Below, in pieces: positions 10,360-22,779 of a stretch of DNA of 64,000 bases (its first letter is position 1; each line of letters begins with the position of its first letter). The notes under the pieces are model-generated. The model made no database searches, was not told the origin of the DNA, and worked only from the letters and a program-made list of their open reading frames with translations. Origin of the DNA: Phytophthora sp. 'mugwort' (Eukaryota > Oomycota > Peronosporomycetes > Peronosporales > Peronosporaceae); the NCBI GenBank assembly GCA_033558025.1, contig JAUCEF010000006.1:1736001-1800000 (forward strand), given 5' to 3'. A program made the position numbers and the translations under genes.

Positions 10360-11480
10360 AAAGGTGTAGTGATGGAGGCTCAACGCCAAATAGTAGCGTA
10401 CTTACTAATCTGATTCCCACCATAGCAGCAATAGTGGCAGTTCAAAAACATGCTCACCAAAACGTGCTTGCCCACCGGCGAAAGCCGAATCTTCAGCGAT
10501 TTCTTGTACTCTACAAATGCAAGCTACGTCTTGAGATCACTGAATTTCCACTCTACAGTCTCTCGTACTGAGCTCATCAGCTTGTTGAATCACTTCTCCT
10601 TCTCTGAGACTTTTGCTCCCTTAAAACCTGACACACAAAAGACTGGATATCATACGCAGGATCACCATATAGGACGTATCCGTTAAAAATATCGTAGTGT
10701 TCAGCCACGTAGTCAGCAAATTTGCTTTCACACAGAACGGTAATGCCGTGTCGGCGCCCTTCCATTGGCCCCCAGCAATGTATGGCCATGCCATCAGGCA
10801 CGACCGCCGCTTGAAAGTTCATGCAATATACGCGCTTGTGAGCAAAATAGACTTGCTTTTGCAAGTTTCTTTCTTGCCTGGCCGTGAACTTGGTCTGCAG
10901 ACGGGGATTTTGGTCCCGTCAATAAAGAAGAATACGTTTTTCATGGCCGCACCGCAAGCATGAACGGCTTCACAGTACAATTGGATGCGCTCAGCACAAA
11001 TGCGCTGGTGAAAGTAGATGAGCTTTTTATATCTATCGTATACCAACAACACTAGGTATAGCTGAGGAGAAGTTAGCAGCAGCAAGTAGGTAGTATCAAA
11101 CCGCAAGAAGACAGAGATGTACCCATGTGACTAAAGAATCGAGATAATGCACAGGTCGAACGGCCAAATCGATGCATCATGTCGTAGTTGCGGTTGGGAA
11201 AAGAGTCGGGAAAGCCGGATGCTCACAGCCTCCGTGTTGTGGGCCTTGTCACACTCGGAACTGATGATGAACTCAGGAACCTCGAAAGACGAGCCAGTTC
11301 AAACACGCCATGAACGTCAAAGCGAAATTCTTTTTCTGCGTTAGCGTCAGCCATGGATGCGAGGGTGAAGCGGATGTCGGGGATGATAGGGCGCTCCGGC
11401 TGGTTGTTGGCTACCAAAGGGCGAGAAAAAAAAAGATCCTCGCCGTCAAGCCCGAGCAGCAGGGGGAGCAGCTCGTTCAT
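10360..11480 (-). pseudogene. Harbinger-like (DDE_Tnp_4) transposase
   Basis: N-terminal section at 11480-11223; first catalytic Asp in the FFIDGTKIPVCRP segment (about 10940); then the MNFQAAVVPDGMAIH and GPMEGRRHGI segment; second Asp in YGDPAYD (about 10650). The C-terminal block VEWKFSDLKT..FVEYKKSLKI..VGKHVLVSMF occupies about 10560-10400. Order and spacing match DDE_Tnp_4 proteins abundant in oomycetes. Frame changes occur between the blocks, for example after YDIQSF, so it is a pseudogene. It converges with the Myb-like ORF at 8.9 kb, which may be its original partner. Confidence 0.75.
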
Positions 11481-11729
11481 CGCTTCAATTGGATGGTGAC
11501 GCTGTGCTTACCAACGAAATCGAATTAAGAGGGATCTGGCTGTGGGAGAATACTGTGCGCGAAAACTCAAGTGCAATCCTTCGTTCCTGTTCCTCCACCC
11601 ACCGTATGGTGTGTATGGGAATCGGAGAAGGGAAGGCCACTGCGAAATCTCTCTATTACCAGACTCTTCTGTAGACACCAGTACTGTGTGTCGCTATATA
11701 AGTATCATCGCTACTATACCCTATTTGCA
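11481..11729. other. junction between two transposase remnants
   Basis: No convincing gene. Small plus-strand open frames here lack recognisable motifs and probably arise by chance. Confidence 0.4.
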
Positions 11730-12219
11730 GCAGATTATGTAGCGCTCAAAGCCACACACAGTCTCGTCAGTTTCGGCCTGATGGCTACCACAGCGGTGGC
11801 GCTCATGCAGCGTATCGGAGTTGTCAAGGCGGACATGAAACATGCTCCAAAGGCGCTATTCTTGTCGGCTGCGGTATCGCTTCTGAGATGTCTTTCGCTT
11901 CGTGGCAACATCCTCGCCAATCAACAATATGGGTCCGAGAAATGTTCATCGTCTGCGGACTGAAGAGGTTCACGTCAATGTGGAAGTTGGTATGTGTCAC
12001 ACGGTCGTGAACAACGTGTCGTAGCTGGAGTCGGACCAGCGGTAATTGCCGGAGCCACCATCCAGAAAGAAGTCAAGTGGCCAAAGTAGTTCTCGACTAG
12101 AACGCGGTCGTGCGGAATAAAATTGTTATCCTCGATTTGCTCGATCGAAAGGGTCTCACGCGGGTGTTTTTGTGTGTTGTGGCGTAATGGCACGAACTTT
12201 CGCCGAGAGGCCTTGGTAT
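11730..12219 (-). pseudogene. C-terminal part of a DDE transposase cut by a LINE
   Basis: The minus strand gives YQGL, RAITPQ, then IPHDRVLVENYFGHLTSFW and, after a one-base frame change, NYRWSDSSYDTLFTTV. This is the third catalytic acidic-residue region (ENYFGRL type) and C-terminal end of a DDE_Tnp_4 protein. The upstream half lies at 19579-20530, beyond the LINE. The 16-bp sequence CGAGAGGCCTTGGTAT at the break occurs at both LINE borders, so this half and the distant half were one gene before the insertion. Confidence 0.75.
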
Positions 12220-12432
12220 AATTCAATTTGCCTTCTCCTGCGCAAGTGCACAGAAAAAGGCCTCAAGCATCGCGACCGCGTTCCAGCCCAGCTCGTCCGC
12301 AGTCCACCCGCTCCCCCGCCAAGTCCCTCGCCCCCGGCACTCTGCTCGACCCCGCTCAAGTAGACGCTGTGCGCTCGCCTTGACTTTCGACTTCTTGACT
12401 CGCATCCGCCTTGCGTCCGCCAACCTAGTGGT

Positions 12433-14420
12433 CGCCACGATGCCCAAGCCACGTCCGCTTCAAGGCCGCTCCGAGTACCCCCGTCAGCTCCTCGCCGACT
12501 CGTTGCTCCAAACAAGCGAAGAGCTCTCGCTTCTAAGAATTTCGACGACCTTCAATCCGACGCTCTCAAGCTCGGCTCCACGCCAGCTGCTCCATCTGAG
12601 TTGCCCGTATGTGGATACCCTGTCCCACGATGGTAAGGAAGGAGCACGTGTGCGACATGTTGAATGGGGCTTGCGATGGACGACCAAACCCAAGCCTGGA
12701 AAGACGCCCGTCAAGCCAAATTTCTCCAAGACTTCAAGCTTACCTCCAACGCAGGAGTCCACTTTACCTGTGCGTCGTATGACACGGCTACCAAACTCAG
12801 CCTGGTCAAGCTCAGTGCTTTTGGTTCTCAGATCCAGATCCCGCGTTTCTCGAAATATGGTTCACGGTACTTCGTTGACCTGGTTTGGCTCCCCGATGAA
12901 GTTACGGATCGTATGAGCTTTGACTGGTTCGAGCGCCACGAGGCTCCGCCCACGTGCATCCTCCCAACGTTTGTACGCAACGGGCTCCCATCCCGCGAAC
13001 GCACCGTCTATTTCGGACAAGATAGTGCTCCGCAAATTTTGGCTCCTTCCGAGTCTGTGCCTTTACGGAGATCGAACTCCCTCTCCGGAAGATGGGATGG
13101 TCAACTTAATCTTACGTGCGTGCTTCGTCAACCACGAGGTGGCCCGTACAACCCTGTTACACCACCCTCTCTATACTCAAGCGCCAGGCTGAAGAAGCGG
13201 CTCGGAAGAAGGCAGAGGCAGCTGCCTCGCCTGATCCGAACCCACACCCATCAACTAGATCTTTCTCGAAAGATTTGCCTACTGGATTTTCTTCGTCTCT
13301 GAAGCAATCCATCCAGCAAGCCGAGCAGGCCGCTTCGTCGCCAGACATCCGTTCTGAGACATCCGATGACGCCATGTCCATTGGTGACTCTCCGCCCCCA
13401 ATTGATGAGATGCGAGCGACGCTGGTTCAAGTTCATCCGATACCTCGTTGACGACATTCCTGCAGGACAAGATACCTGTCCCTTCCGTCAAGCCTGACAC
13501 GGCTCTATGGGCCAAAGCAGCCACCAACCGCCGTGCTCTATTAGCCAGAGCTGGCACCGAATCTGTTGAAGTGAACACCGTTTCTTACAACATCGACTCA
13601 GTTAATGGCGTCGCTCAAGCCTCAAGCCTGACCACGCCAAATTACTACGGCACGCTATGATATGAAGATGTGGACCCGGATGCCCCCCGCTGGCACTACA
13701 ACCTCGAGCTCCGCCATTCCGCAGATGACGAAGCCTGCCTGGAGAGCACCCCGGTTCAGACTGATGCCCAAACCTCTGGACTGAGTGAAACCCGCAACGA
13801 TGTCACATGATGTGGAAGAAATGTCTCGCATTGAGCTCTTCGCTTTCATCGACATCTTCTTACAAGAATTTGACACGCGCTCCCCCATGGATCAATTGGC
13901 TAGTATCGAAGCTAATCCTGGAATTATGCTGAAAACCATTGATACGAAGGAGCGTCTGGACAGCCTTGCGGCTAACAGGACTCTATGCAGATTGATTGCT
14001 GGTACCCCAATGAGGAAGAGCACTAAGCAGCAAGCCTGTATGGCTTTGCTCCAGTCCACCGGCGACCATCAAGAACTACTGAACCGCCTTCTCAAGCGCG
14101 CACCCAAGGCCTCAGTGAATTCCGTTCCCACTCTAAGAGCCTTGGCTGCCTGGGATGTGGTACTTCATATTATGGCGCCTACGGTCTATCACGACCCTCT
14201 CAAGCTACACGTACTAATTGGCGGGAACCCGCAATTTCTCACCAACCTCAAGATCCCGCTCCTTTCCGACCACGCGCAATGGCAATTAGGCTTTAGCACA
14301 TTTGCCACCGGTCTATTGGAGTATGAAAGCATCTCGGCGTTCCTAAAATCCCTGGTTTCCACGGTACAAGCTCTCAAGCCCTCCTCCTCGGGGGAACTGA
14401 CTCCTCGCCTTTATTTATAG
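12433..14420 (+). pseudogene. LINE ORF1-like region
   Basis: Several overlapping plus frames in series carry one protein's remains. A central block near 12680-12900 reads KLSLVKLSAFGSQIQIP and SKYGSRYFVDLVWLPD. A later block at 13785-14420 is 211 codons, ends just before the endonuclease, and is mostly helical. No RRM or CCHC knuckle is clear. The position 5' of the endonuclease gives the ORF1 assignment. At least three frame changes separate the blocks. Confidence 0.5.
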
Positions 14421-14429
14421 GCAGGAGCC

Positions 14430-15618
14430 TTGGACCTTCACGCTATTTTACTTAATGTTAACGGGCTTAATAAGCCAAGCCTCCAACTCTACCAGGATCT
14501 TCTAACGCGTTACCAAGTTGTTGCTATACAAGAAACCAAGCTCTCGAGCCCCAAGTCTCTAGCAGACAACGGACATTTTGTTCAAGCCATCGATGCTCGA
14601 GCCCGTGCTTTCTAGTCAAACCAAGGCACCCGCTCGTATTAACGACGCAACGGAGTGTCTCTCATTTTCAACAGAACCCACCCGTTCCAAGATCTCCAAG
14701 ATGTAACCTCCAATTTCACAGACCCACCTATTCTGAGCAATCGGTATATGCTGATATCTGCGAAATTGGGGTCATTCCAGCTTTTCTTTCACGTGGTGTA
14801 TGGGCCGGCTCAACCGATAGAGCGCCCTGCATTATATTCGTCACTTCCACGTGGCTTTGACGACTCCGCACTCCATGTTGTGTTGGGCGATCTCAATATG
14901 ACTATGGACCCTGAACTAGACCAAGCCTCGGCATCTTCCATCTACCATGACAACGGTAGATCGGACCTCTTCGACTGGATGATCCAATTGGACCTCATTG
15001 ATTTCTGGCGCTTGGAGCACCCGAACACACAGCAATTTACAGGCCCGTCGTCGAAAAACCGCATTGACTACTGCCTCGTTAGTGTGGACTTTTACGATAT
15101 CCGCTCAAGTGCCCATGTCTATGGATTCAAGCCAGGCAAAGGGGGTCATATACCAGTGGAATTCTCAGCTTCGTCGGATGACTCCCCTCCACCCGACAAA
15201 AAAACGCCCGTTCAAGTGTCCTATGTGGTTGCTCCGGTGTGAAGAGATCCAACATCAACTCCAGCAGAACCTGACACGTCTCATGTCCATCGTGGACCCC
15301 AGTCGTAACCCTGGATGTATTCTCGATGGACACAAGTGCCGCGACCGCATTTTCCTCAGCCAAGAGTACCTAAGGCGAAAGCGTGCCACAGCCTCCCAGC
15401 TACATGACCTACTCCATGCTCTTCAAGACTCGGAACGGCAATTCGCCCTTGACCCAAGTGACATCAATGAACGTCGGCGGGAGGAAGCAAAGCAAGCGTT
15501 CACGAATTTCAGCACCGCTCTCCGAGAACGCAATTCAATTTCCAAGTTTGACTCGGATGTTACAACAGCGGAACATCGTTCAGGCTCTTCTTTCGGGCCC
15601 CTGTGGCAGCTGACATGA
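14430..15618 (+). pseudogene. LINE ORF2, endonuclease domain and linker
   Basis: APE-type endonuclease landmarks appear in order: LLNVNGLNK near 14450, IQETKLSS near 14530, then a stop near 14613 and another shortly after. Next come GPAQP near 14810, LGDLNMTMD near 14890, NRIDYCLVS near 15060 and KGGHIPVEF near 15140. This set (N, E, GDxN, RxDY, final H) defines the endonuclease that nicks target DNA. A frameshift near 15240 leads into a helical linker ending near 15618. Missing Asp/His residues are not evident; it is the stops that kill the frame. Confidence 0.75.
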
Positions 15619-15754
15619 AGCTGACTACTTCTTCGATAGACACGCCGGCGGGAATTTCGCGAGACCCAGACGTCATCAAGGCAACGCATCGTGACTACTG
15701 GGGGGCGCCTCTTTCAATCTGAATCCCGGCACCTCAATGTAGAGCTTATGGGCT

Positions 15755-18360
15755 TTGATCGAGACAAGCGCCAATCCATTTGCAGCACAGTATCCGGAGA
15801 CTGACTTCAACCCACGTTTTGCTCCTGGACGCACCGCTCACGGGAACGACTTCTACGGCGCCATCGAGAACACTGCTCGTGGGAAAGCGCCGGGTCCCTA
15901 TGGTTTGCCGGCAGAATACTATCAGCCTTTCCCGTCTGAGTGGGCGATGGTTCTGGAATTAATATACGCTGCCCAATTCCGGAAGGGCCGTATGACCAAG
16001 TTCCAACGCCATGCCTACCTTTCGCTTCTTTTCAAGAAGGGATCCCGTTCTGACCCGAAAAACTACCGTCCTTTGACTCTCCTAAATCAAGACGCCAAAT
16101 TCGGGCCTAAGGATTTGGCGTACAGGCTCAATCAAGTTTTACCGACGCTGCTGGGAGTGGACCAATTTGGCTTCGTACCAGGCCGGGCCATTCGCCATGC
16201 ACTTCGGTATTTCTTGGATATGATAGATCGCTGTAGCAAGAAAGACACGCGAGACCCGGCCGGTGCCATTGCCTTGACTTCGCCAATTTTGACAGTGTCA
16301 ACTGGCAGGCGTTAGACATTGCACTCGCCCATTGGAGCTTTGACGCCAATTTTCGCCTTTGGGTATCGACCTTCTTCAGCGGGACTCTGATGCAAGTCCT
16401 CATCAACAACTCGTGTTCGAAGTTATTCAGCCTCGGTGCGGTTCGATAAGGCGATCCTCTTTCTCCGGGACTATTTGTCCTCTTCATTGAGTCGCTACTG
16501 TGCTACCTCCGCGCAGTCAACATTTGCGATTCGTATTCGGGATAGCTTGTCACCTCCTCAGTTTCGCTGATGATGTTACTGGATTGGTCAACAATCACCG
16601 CCACGCTCCTGCTTTTCTGGATCGCGTTCAAGACTTCTGTCAAGCCGCTGGGATGAAGTTGAATACCGACAAACAGTCATTTTTCCACTGCGACCTTGGC
16701 AGGCTTCTGATGGTGAAATTCAAGCACTTCTTCGTGATTGCGGGGTTCGTGTACTGAAGAAAGGGGAGTCTACCACACTCCTAGGAATCGCTGTCGGACC
16801 CAAGTGTACGCCCCGATACCAGCTCAACCAGCTTCTGATTCGATTCCAAAAACTGGGTATCATTTGGCGCTGGCGGGCACGGACTCTGAAAGGACGAGTG
16901 CTTATACTGAAAACTATGATTTTGTCCACCCTGAGCTATTTCTTGGGAAACCAAGCCGTGACCCGAGCTGAATTACAATTCTTCAAACCGTTGATGCGGA
17001 ATTTCGTGAACCATACACCGTCTTCTAGCGTGGGAGACCCAGCTGCTCGAAGCCTCTTTCGCAGCAAATGGCACGCCGTGGTGTCTCAAGCTGGGGGCTT
17101 AGACTTGCCTTCTGTGGCAATGTCTGTAGAGCTTCTCCAAGTTAACCTTATCCGGCAGCTTATTCGACAGTGTCGACGCAATATGGCTAAGCCACACAAG
17201 TGGTTTCTTCCAGCTCAAGCGGCCTTTGACGAAGCCTTCCAAGGTCAGGGGGTTGGTATTGACTTTCTATACATTCCTCTGTCGCATTGGGCTCACTCTT
17301 CGCGATGGAAATCAGTACCGCAATACTAGCGCTCTGCTATCTCGACTTGGAGTACTAAGATTCTTCCAAAGCTTCACAACGAGAACCCAGTGCTAACAAA
17401 ACTTACTTGGCCGCTCTGGAACAATGTTTTTCTACGATTCACGGGTGATAAGCGAACTCTAGCCGCTCTTCACCGCAAGCTACCAAGTTCCTTAGCCACC
17501 AAGGTATCCTGCGTATTTCGACATTTCTGTGCTGCTTTGGCTGGATTCCGGACGAAGCCACCCTAAGAGAGGCACTTGCCGGATCCTCCATCAAAAAGCG
17601 ATCGTTCGAAGATGTGGTAGTTCAAGCTCTCGCTCCTCGTGTTGCGATCCCCGCTTACTATGAAACCTTTGCTATCTATCCACTCCCTCCCGACAGTATG
17701 GTTTCCGCCACGCATATCTGGACTTTTGACGGCCAGGATATCCTCGATCTCCCCAACCACATGATCAAGCGCTTACTGGACTCAACGCCTATCCCACTCC
17801 GCCTTTCAAGCAACTATTGGATCACAGAACGTGCACTCCAGCGTGATACTCTGCCAGTCTATGCGGACTTCCTCTTCCGCCTTCAGCATAATGGACTTGA
17901 TTTTCGCTACTAGCATGTTTGGCACACAGTGGACATTAACTGTGTTTACGCCTGTGAGGTTCCGGAAACGCCCACACATTTATTATGGGAATGCAACACG
18001 GCCCACAGTATCTGGCGCTTGTTCCTGCCCCCTTTTGCCGTATTTTCCATCACGAAATTGGCTGGACTCGAGTACTGTTCCTACATCAATTGGAAACACC
18101 GGATTTGACTCGTGGTACCTAGGGCTACCTTTTGCCGATCCGCTCTTCAATAATTTACGGTGTTGTATGCTACGCACTTTGTGGATAAATCGGAACAAGG
18201 CAATCTATGACGAACCAGCCCTATTATTTATGTGTGTCTATCGCCAGTGTCTTACCATGGTTCGCCTTCGTTTCCAGCGGCCATACAAGACGCTCACGAA
18301 TCCACGAAAAGTCGAGTTTGAACGCTACATACCCCAACTAGCCGCCTTTAAGTCTTAGTG
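15755..18360 (+). pseudogene. LINE ORF2, reverse transcriptase and C-terminal Cys/His region
   Basis: Reverse transcriptase blocks are clear: GKAPGPYGLPAEYYQ (finger), LFKKGSRSDPKNYRPLTLLN, DQFGFVPGRAIRHA, a damaged palm entry near 16290, GDPLSPGLFVLFIE near 16450 (after a stop) and the catalytic LLSFADDVTGLVN near 16550. Thumb-like sequence with LLGIAVGPKCTPRYQLN and LKGRVLILKT follows. Near 17940 the sequence C..C....H....C (CVYACEVPETPTHLLWEC) resembles the zf-RVT finger at LINE C-termini. Frameshifts near 16300, 16700 and 16780 and several stops after 17330 show it is inactive. The lineage looks L1/Tx1-like, but I cannot place it firmly. Confidence 0.8.
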
Positions 18361-19562
18361 GCTCCAAGACTTTGACGAACACCCTTTCGCCTTTTTCGCG
18401 ATGTGATCTGGTTTCAATTGTGATGCACGAGTATACTTTTTTCAATATTCCCGAGTAAGTACGACTATTTCGGAGCGTTTGGAAGCTATTTTTGGCGGAT
18501 TTTTCCAAAAACGAAAGAGCTTGTAAAACCCGATCTAAAGTCTTCACTTCAAACCGAATTCTACAACACCCAAAATCAACATCTTCACTTCAAGCCAAGA
18601 CGATACAGCGAAAGTAAGTCACTTTAAGGCTTCGCTTATGCTCGCCAAGTTTGTTTATTATGAATTGGGGAGACATTGCATCAAGTACTTCAAGCAGCTC
18701 TCGATGAATCTCGCAACCGGATTAACATCTAAATTGCCAACGTTTACATAAGCTTCTACTACTCGACCAGTTCCCGGCCCAGGTTTTTCAAGACCTCTCA
18801 ACATCGAAGACCAAGTTTCAAGCCTCAAACCCATCAACCTTCTAGCCAATTGTGCCACCGAAACCTTCCGGCAATCTAGACGGTGCAAGCACGCCGTTTT
18901 TAGCCCGCCAAAGCAGACGCAACCGCAAACTAGACAACCGTTCTAAGACTATCCACGCTATGAGTCGTCCTCCCGAATCCCGACAACAACTCGCACCCCA
19001 TATAGGGAGGTACAATCCAGCTCCAAGTTACCTTGAAGCCTTCACGCCAGGTCAGTCTGACCCAGTCGAGGGCACGCCGCTATCACCCACTACCGAATGC
19101 GAAGTCGCGAACGGCCGCTCCATCCGGGCCCCTGTTAGGTAGAGAATATTTCAAGATCTCTAACCATTCCCCGGCCTCCAATTTCACTTTGACAAATACG
19201 CGCAACGCCAAGTAACCAAGATTTCTTAAAGCTTTTTTCATGGCCCCATCTCGAGTGCCGTCACCTGCTGGTTTGATAGTTGAGTCGACCCAGCAACTAC
19301 TTACTTCCGGACGCCATCTTCAAAAGCATATTGTCTCGATGGTCATTCAGCGCTCAAGCCTCTACCTACTCCCGGACGCCATCATCTAAAAGCATATTGT
19401 CTCGACGGTCATCCAGCGCTCAAGCCTCTACTCACGACGTGCACCAAGAAACGATGCAGTTACCTGCATGATGCATTTTTGCCTTCATCTCTCCTACATT
19501 TTTCCTGTTTAGCTCAACTCTATTCGATACGGTAAACATAAGTATAATGTAACGAATTTTGA
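18361..19562 (+). other. LINE 3' untranslated region
   Basis: Non-coding end of the LINE. It contains a 65-bp direct tandem duplication (units 19304-19368 and 19369-19433, sharing CGGACGCCATC and AAAAGCATATTGTCTCGA with a few differences). It finishes with TAAGTATAATGTAAC just before the duplicated target. Confidence 0.6.
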
Positions 19563-19578
19563 CGAGAGGCCTTGGTAT

Positions 19579-20530
19579 CACTTGTCGACGAGCAGCGCCC
19601 AATCATCAAGATATTTGATCGCTAGAGGGACTTCGTCTTGCAGGCGCTTCCCCACCCCTGGCTTCTTCATTTTCTGGGAATGGAAGGCCTGGATTCAGCG
19701 GAATAGCTCTATATCAGACACGTGTCCAGGGTGTGCGTGGTGCAAATACTCGTAGGCAGCACCGAAACATTGACATTTTAGCCATGCAATTTATGCTTGC
19801 TTTAAGGGAGATTCGCACAAGCCGTACGGGATGTTGGCCTGCCGGAAGGTTACATAGGTCGCGCAGCAGGCGCAGGGAAAAATCGCAAACGTTTTACCAG
19901 CGATGGCCTGGTCGCGCGTGATTCAATTCGTGTTGACGTCCTCGATGAACCGCTCGTAGAAGAACGGCGAAATCATTTCCGTGAACTCCATGATCATCTT
20001 TGGAACGTCGATTACTCTTGAACACGCTACCGACGACGTCGCACTTCCAGCAATTTAAGTGCTGTCAGCATCATAAACATGACGTCCTTGCTTCCGGACG
20101 TGCACTTCTTGCCGCGTCCCATATTCCAGCGGAGCACCATGTACTCCTCAACCACACGCCACAGCTGTTGGCCTCTTCTTGGAAGAGTTGGTCGTCTTCA
20201 TGACGGTCGCACCATGCGTTGACGTGAAATTGCCGAACACTGACGACATGGATTCCACGGAGTCGTTGGCGTCGCTGACAGCATCCCGAGCTGCACGAGC
20301 GCATCTGGCGCGTTTCGATTGTCGGGTCCATCCAGTTGATCCAGACGGGCGACACCGTGCTCGATGTCGTCTTCATCAGCTCACGGGTACACTTCAGAGC
20401 TAGGGTCCTGGGCACCTGGTGTGTGATTGACAAGTGAGCTTCAGCGCAGGCAGTATTAATCATCAGCCGATTTCCACCGCGGCACCACAACAATAGATGA
20501 ATGGCTGTCGCTGTAGTGCTTGGGTGCATG
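19579..20530 (-). pseudogene. N-terminal and central part of the LINE-split DDE transposase
   Basis: Minus-strand pieces read ATYVTFRQANIPYG (near 19860), KHKLHG and NVNVSVLP (near 19790), then EYLHHAHPGHVSDIELF and LDDWALLVDK (19750-19580). They continue across the LINE into YQGL at 12215. A region from 20529 to 20071 (152 codons open) precedes it and contains no clear motif. The order matches DDE_Tnp_4 proteins. At least two frameshifts and stops are present besides the LINE insertion. Confidence 0.65.
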
Positions 20531-21266
20531 TTGCGCGCGCTCGAAAGCGCTGCAAAAGGAGAGGCGATGGGCAGTCCAGGAGAGAAATGGCGCCAAAATG
20601 CAGCAGGAATGGCGCAAGGTGAGGTCAGAAGCCTAGCAGTAAGTAACTCATCTACCGAGCATTTCCCAAATCTTTAGCCTACTTTCCGGTGTATCGTGTT
20701 GTCGACGAGTAGAGGAACCCTAAGCAGCGCACTTATCTGTTCTGACCTGATTGAAATTTTCGGTAGTGCAGCTTCATCACCGAGTATCTAAGCTCAGTGC
20801 GAACGAGGTAAATTTGGACCGACGTTGTAATCCCGATTCGAGAGTAGTGTGCTTCTGTACGCGTAACGATAGATTTGGTTGGAGGTCGAATGCATAATCA
20901 AAACGTTCTACTTTGAACTATTTCGAATACTCGCCTGGTCGTGGTCACCATTACCGCGTATTGACGGCATTGAACATCTTGGCGGGTAATACAGCTAACT
21001 CCACGACATAATCGTGGATCTCAGATACTGTGCGGGCGGTTTATTAAACCCCATGTCTCGGTGAATCGAGCGTTGTCTGGACGAACAGCTTCGATTCAGC
21101 AAGACGTTAAACGCTTTCATCGATAACTGGCTGTCCAAAAGGTGGCGGTAGAAGTAACTAACCAATACCGCCGTCGCAACTCTTGACCTCGGCGGCTGCA
21201 TAGGAACCGTTCGTCGGACGCTTGGCGCTCTGCACGGCGGGGGATATCCTTTCGGCGTCTTGGACC
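20531..21266. other. no recognisable gene between two transposons
   Basis: Nothing I can name. It must include the outer end of the split DDE element. Small open frames have no recognisable motifs. Confidence 0.4.
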
Positions 21267-21603
21267 TTAAGACCGTTCTTATCTGCTGGAATTTCCTGGG
21301 ATTTGGAACCCTCGCGTTTCATTGGTACTCAGACATTTACATAAGTTGCTCAGATTTTGCATAAACTGGAAAACGGGGGTACGGTTCCCCGATCCCAAAA
21401 ACAAAAGTGGGGATCGGAGCACGGAACCCAGACTGGGATCAGAGGGATGACCTACCCAACAGCGTGCCATCCATCGATTGTGTGGGGGTCCAACGACCGT
21501 CATTTCTAAAATGGACTTCGAGACTCTTTTGCACTAGTTCGCTGGGTGTGAATGGAGGCCCCAACCTGAAACGACACCTTCTAAGAACGACACAGAGGAA
21601 GCG

Positions 21604-22778
21604 ATGGGTCATCCAGGTGCACCGGCAGATGCCACAGCTCCAGCTCTGGTAATCCCAGCAGCTGCGGCCACCCCGGCAGCTGTGGCCACCTCGGCAGCTC
21701 CGGCCACAACGGCGGCTACAGCCACCACGGCAACACGAACAACAAACGATGCAAAAGGCGTGGAGGGAGTGGCTACCAGCCTCAGCAAGACGGAGTCGTG
21801 GATCCGTACACCGTCTTCAAAGCTCTTGAGCTGCGCAAAGAAGTTTACCGAAAAGGTCTTCGCCCAACCAAAAAGGGCCCTCAAGCCAACTGCAGCAAGG
21901 CTGGTTACATCAAGCTACTTCGGAACTTCGACAGAACCAACCATCTGTACAGCGAAATGGCTCTCGGCAGTGGCAGCCAAAAACGAAAAGCGACGGCGGA
22001 GCAAACAACCAAGACGAAGCACTGCATATTCAGGCTCATCAACGTGCTTTTTTCGGATGAGTTTGCTCCTCGAATTGCTGAAAACAATGGACCCATGTCG
22101 CGCAGTGATGTAGACAGGGGTGCTGTAAACGGAAGATCTCAGTTCTGGACCGATATTGCGAGCAGTTTTGCCGAAGACCGTTTGGAGTACGGATGGCTGG
22201 TCGCGAGTCACCCCAAGTTCGGTGGCATCCGTTCGACTGTAACCGTGCACAGCGGCATCAAGCTTCGTGGCATGTGGGGAGAAATCACGTCCGAGTACCA
22301 GCGCTGTCTGAGCAACTTTCACTCAGAATCAGGAACCCACGCGCCAGATTTTTATAGTTTTTGCTTTGGAAGGATTGACATTTCGTATCTGCACTTCTGG
22401 TTGAAGAAGAGACCGAAGTTACTCGCCGTAGTGGCTGGTCGGCTGCCCAATGCTGCTCAAGTTGACACAATGAAGCCAAAGAACCTCGTCGGCACGCCTG
22501 AAAAGCAATCATCCGGCTCAGTGACTGGGTCAACGCCAAACAGAAAGAACGAGGAGTTGGCGCTCTTGTGCGAAATGGTAGGGTTAGTTCGTGCAGGTTC
22601 GCACGATGCGAATCGAGATGATCTTCTTCGCCAGCTCAAGACAACGATCGAGACTATTGGTTTACTTCAAGTACAACTCCGTGATGCTACCGATGTTGAT
22701 CAAGTAAATGATCTTCAGGCTGACCTCGTATTTTTCGCTGGTATTAAAAACAATATCAAAGAGGAGCTGCGTTGCTAA
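21604..22778 (+). pseudogene. Harbinger accessory ORF1, frameshifted near its start
   Basis: An ATG at 21604 starts in one frame (MGHPGAP), but the long conserved frame lies one base over. That frame gives a Gly/Ser/His-rich low-complexity leader (GHPGSCGHLGSSGHNGG) and then an unbroken 300-codon region to TAA at 22776-22778. Its core includes LINVLFSDEFAPRIAENNGP, FWTDIASSF, YGWLVASHPKF and FYSFCFGRIDISYLHFWLK. This is a conserved pattern I know from oomycete transposon-associated proteins and that behaves like a Myb/SANT-type DNA-binding partner. The C-terminal end is helical. There is no ATG in the main frame, so a one-base change after the start is the simplest explanation. Function is inferred from the family. 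Confidence 0.6.
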
Positions 22779-22779
22779 T

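Larger units (their letters stand above)
12220..19562 (+). mobile_element. LINE (non-LTR retrotransposon), about 7.3 kb, decayed
   Basis: The borders are set by an exact 16-bp duplication CGAGAGGCCTTGGTAT at 12204-12219 and 19563-19578. Flanking similarity (ACGAA.TTT) suggests a longer, partly mutated duplication. Inside are, in order, an ORF1-like region, an apurinic-type endonuclease, a reverse transcriptase with an FADD box, and a Cys/His finger. All are broken by several frameshifts and stops. The 3' end has no poly-A tail; it finishes with TAAGTATAATGTAAC, a 15-mer that also occurs at 38506-38520. A 65-bp tandem duplication lies in the 3' untranslated part (19304-19433). Confidence 0.85.

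Noticed and set aside
12156..12515. 119-codon minus-strand frame rich in Gly and Arg
   Set aside because: It lies opposite the LINE 5' region and across the LINE border; its composition comes from the Pro/Ser-rich plus strand.
21604..22113. 170-codon Ala/Pro/Thr-rich protein
   Set aside because: After the first residues this frame is the shifted reading of the accessory ORF1 leader; the long conserved frame is one base over.
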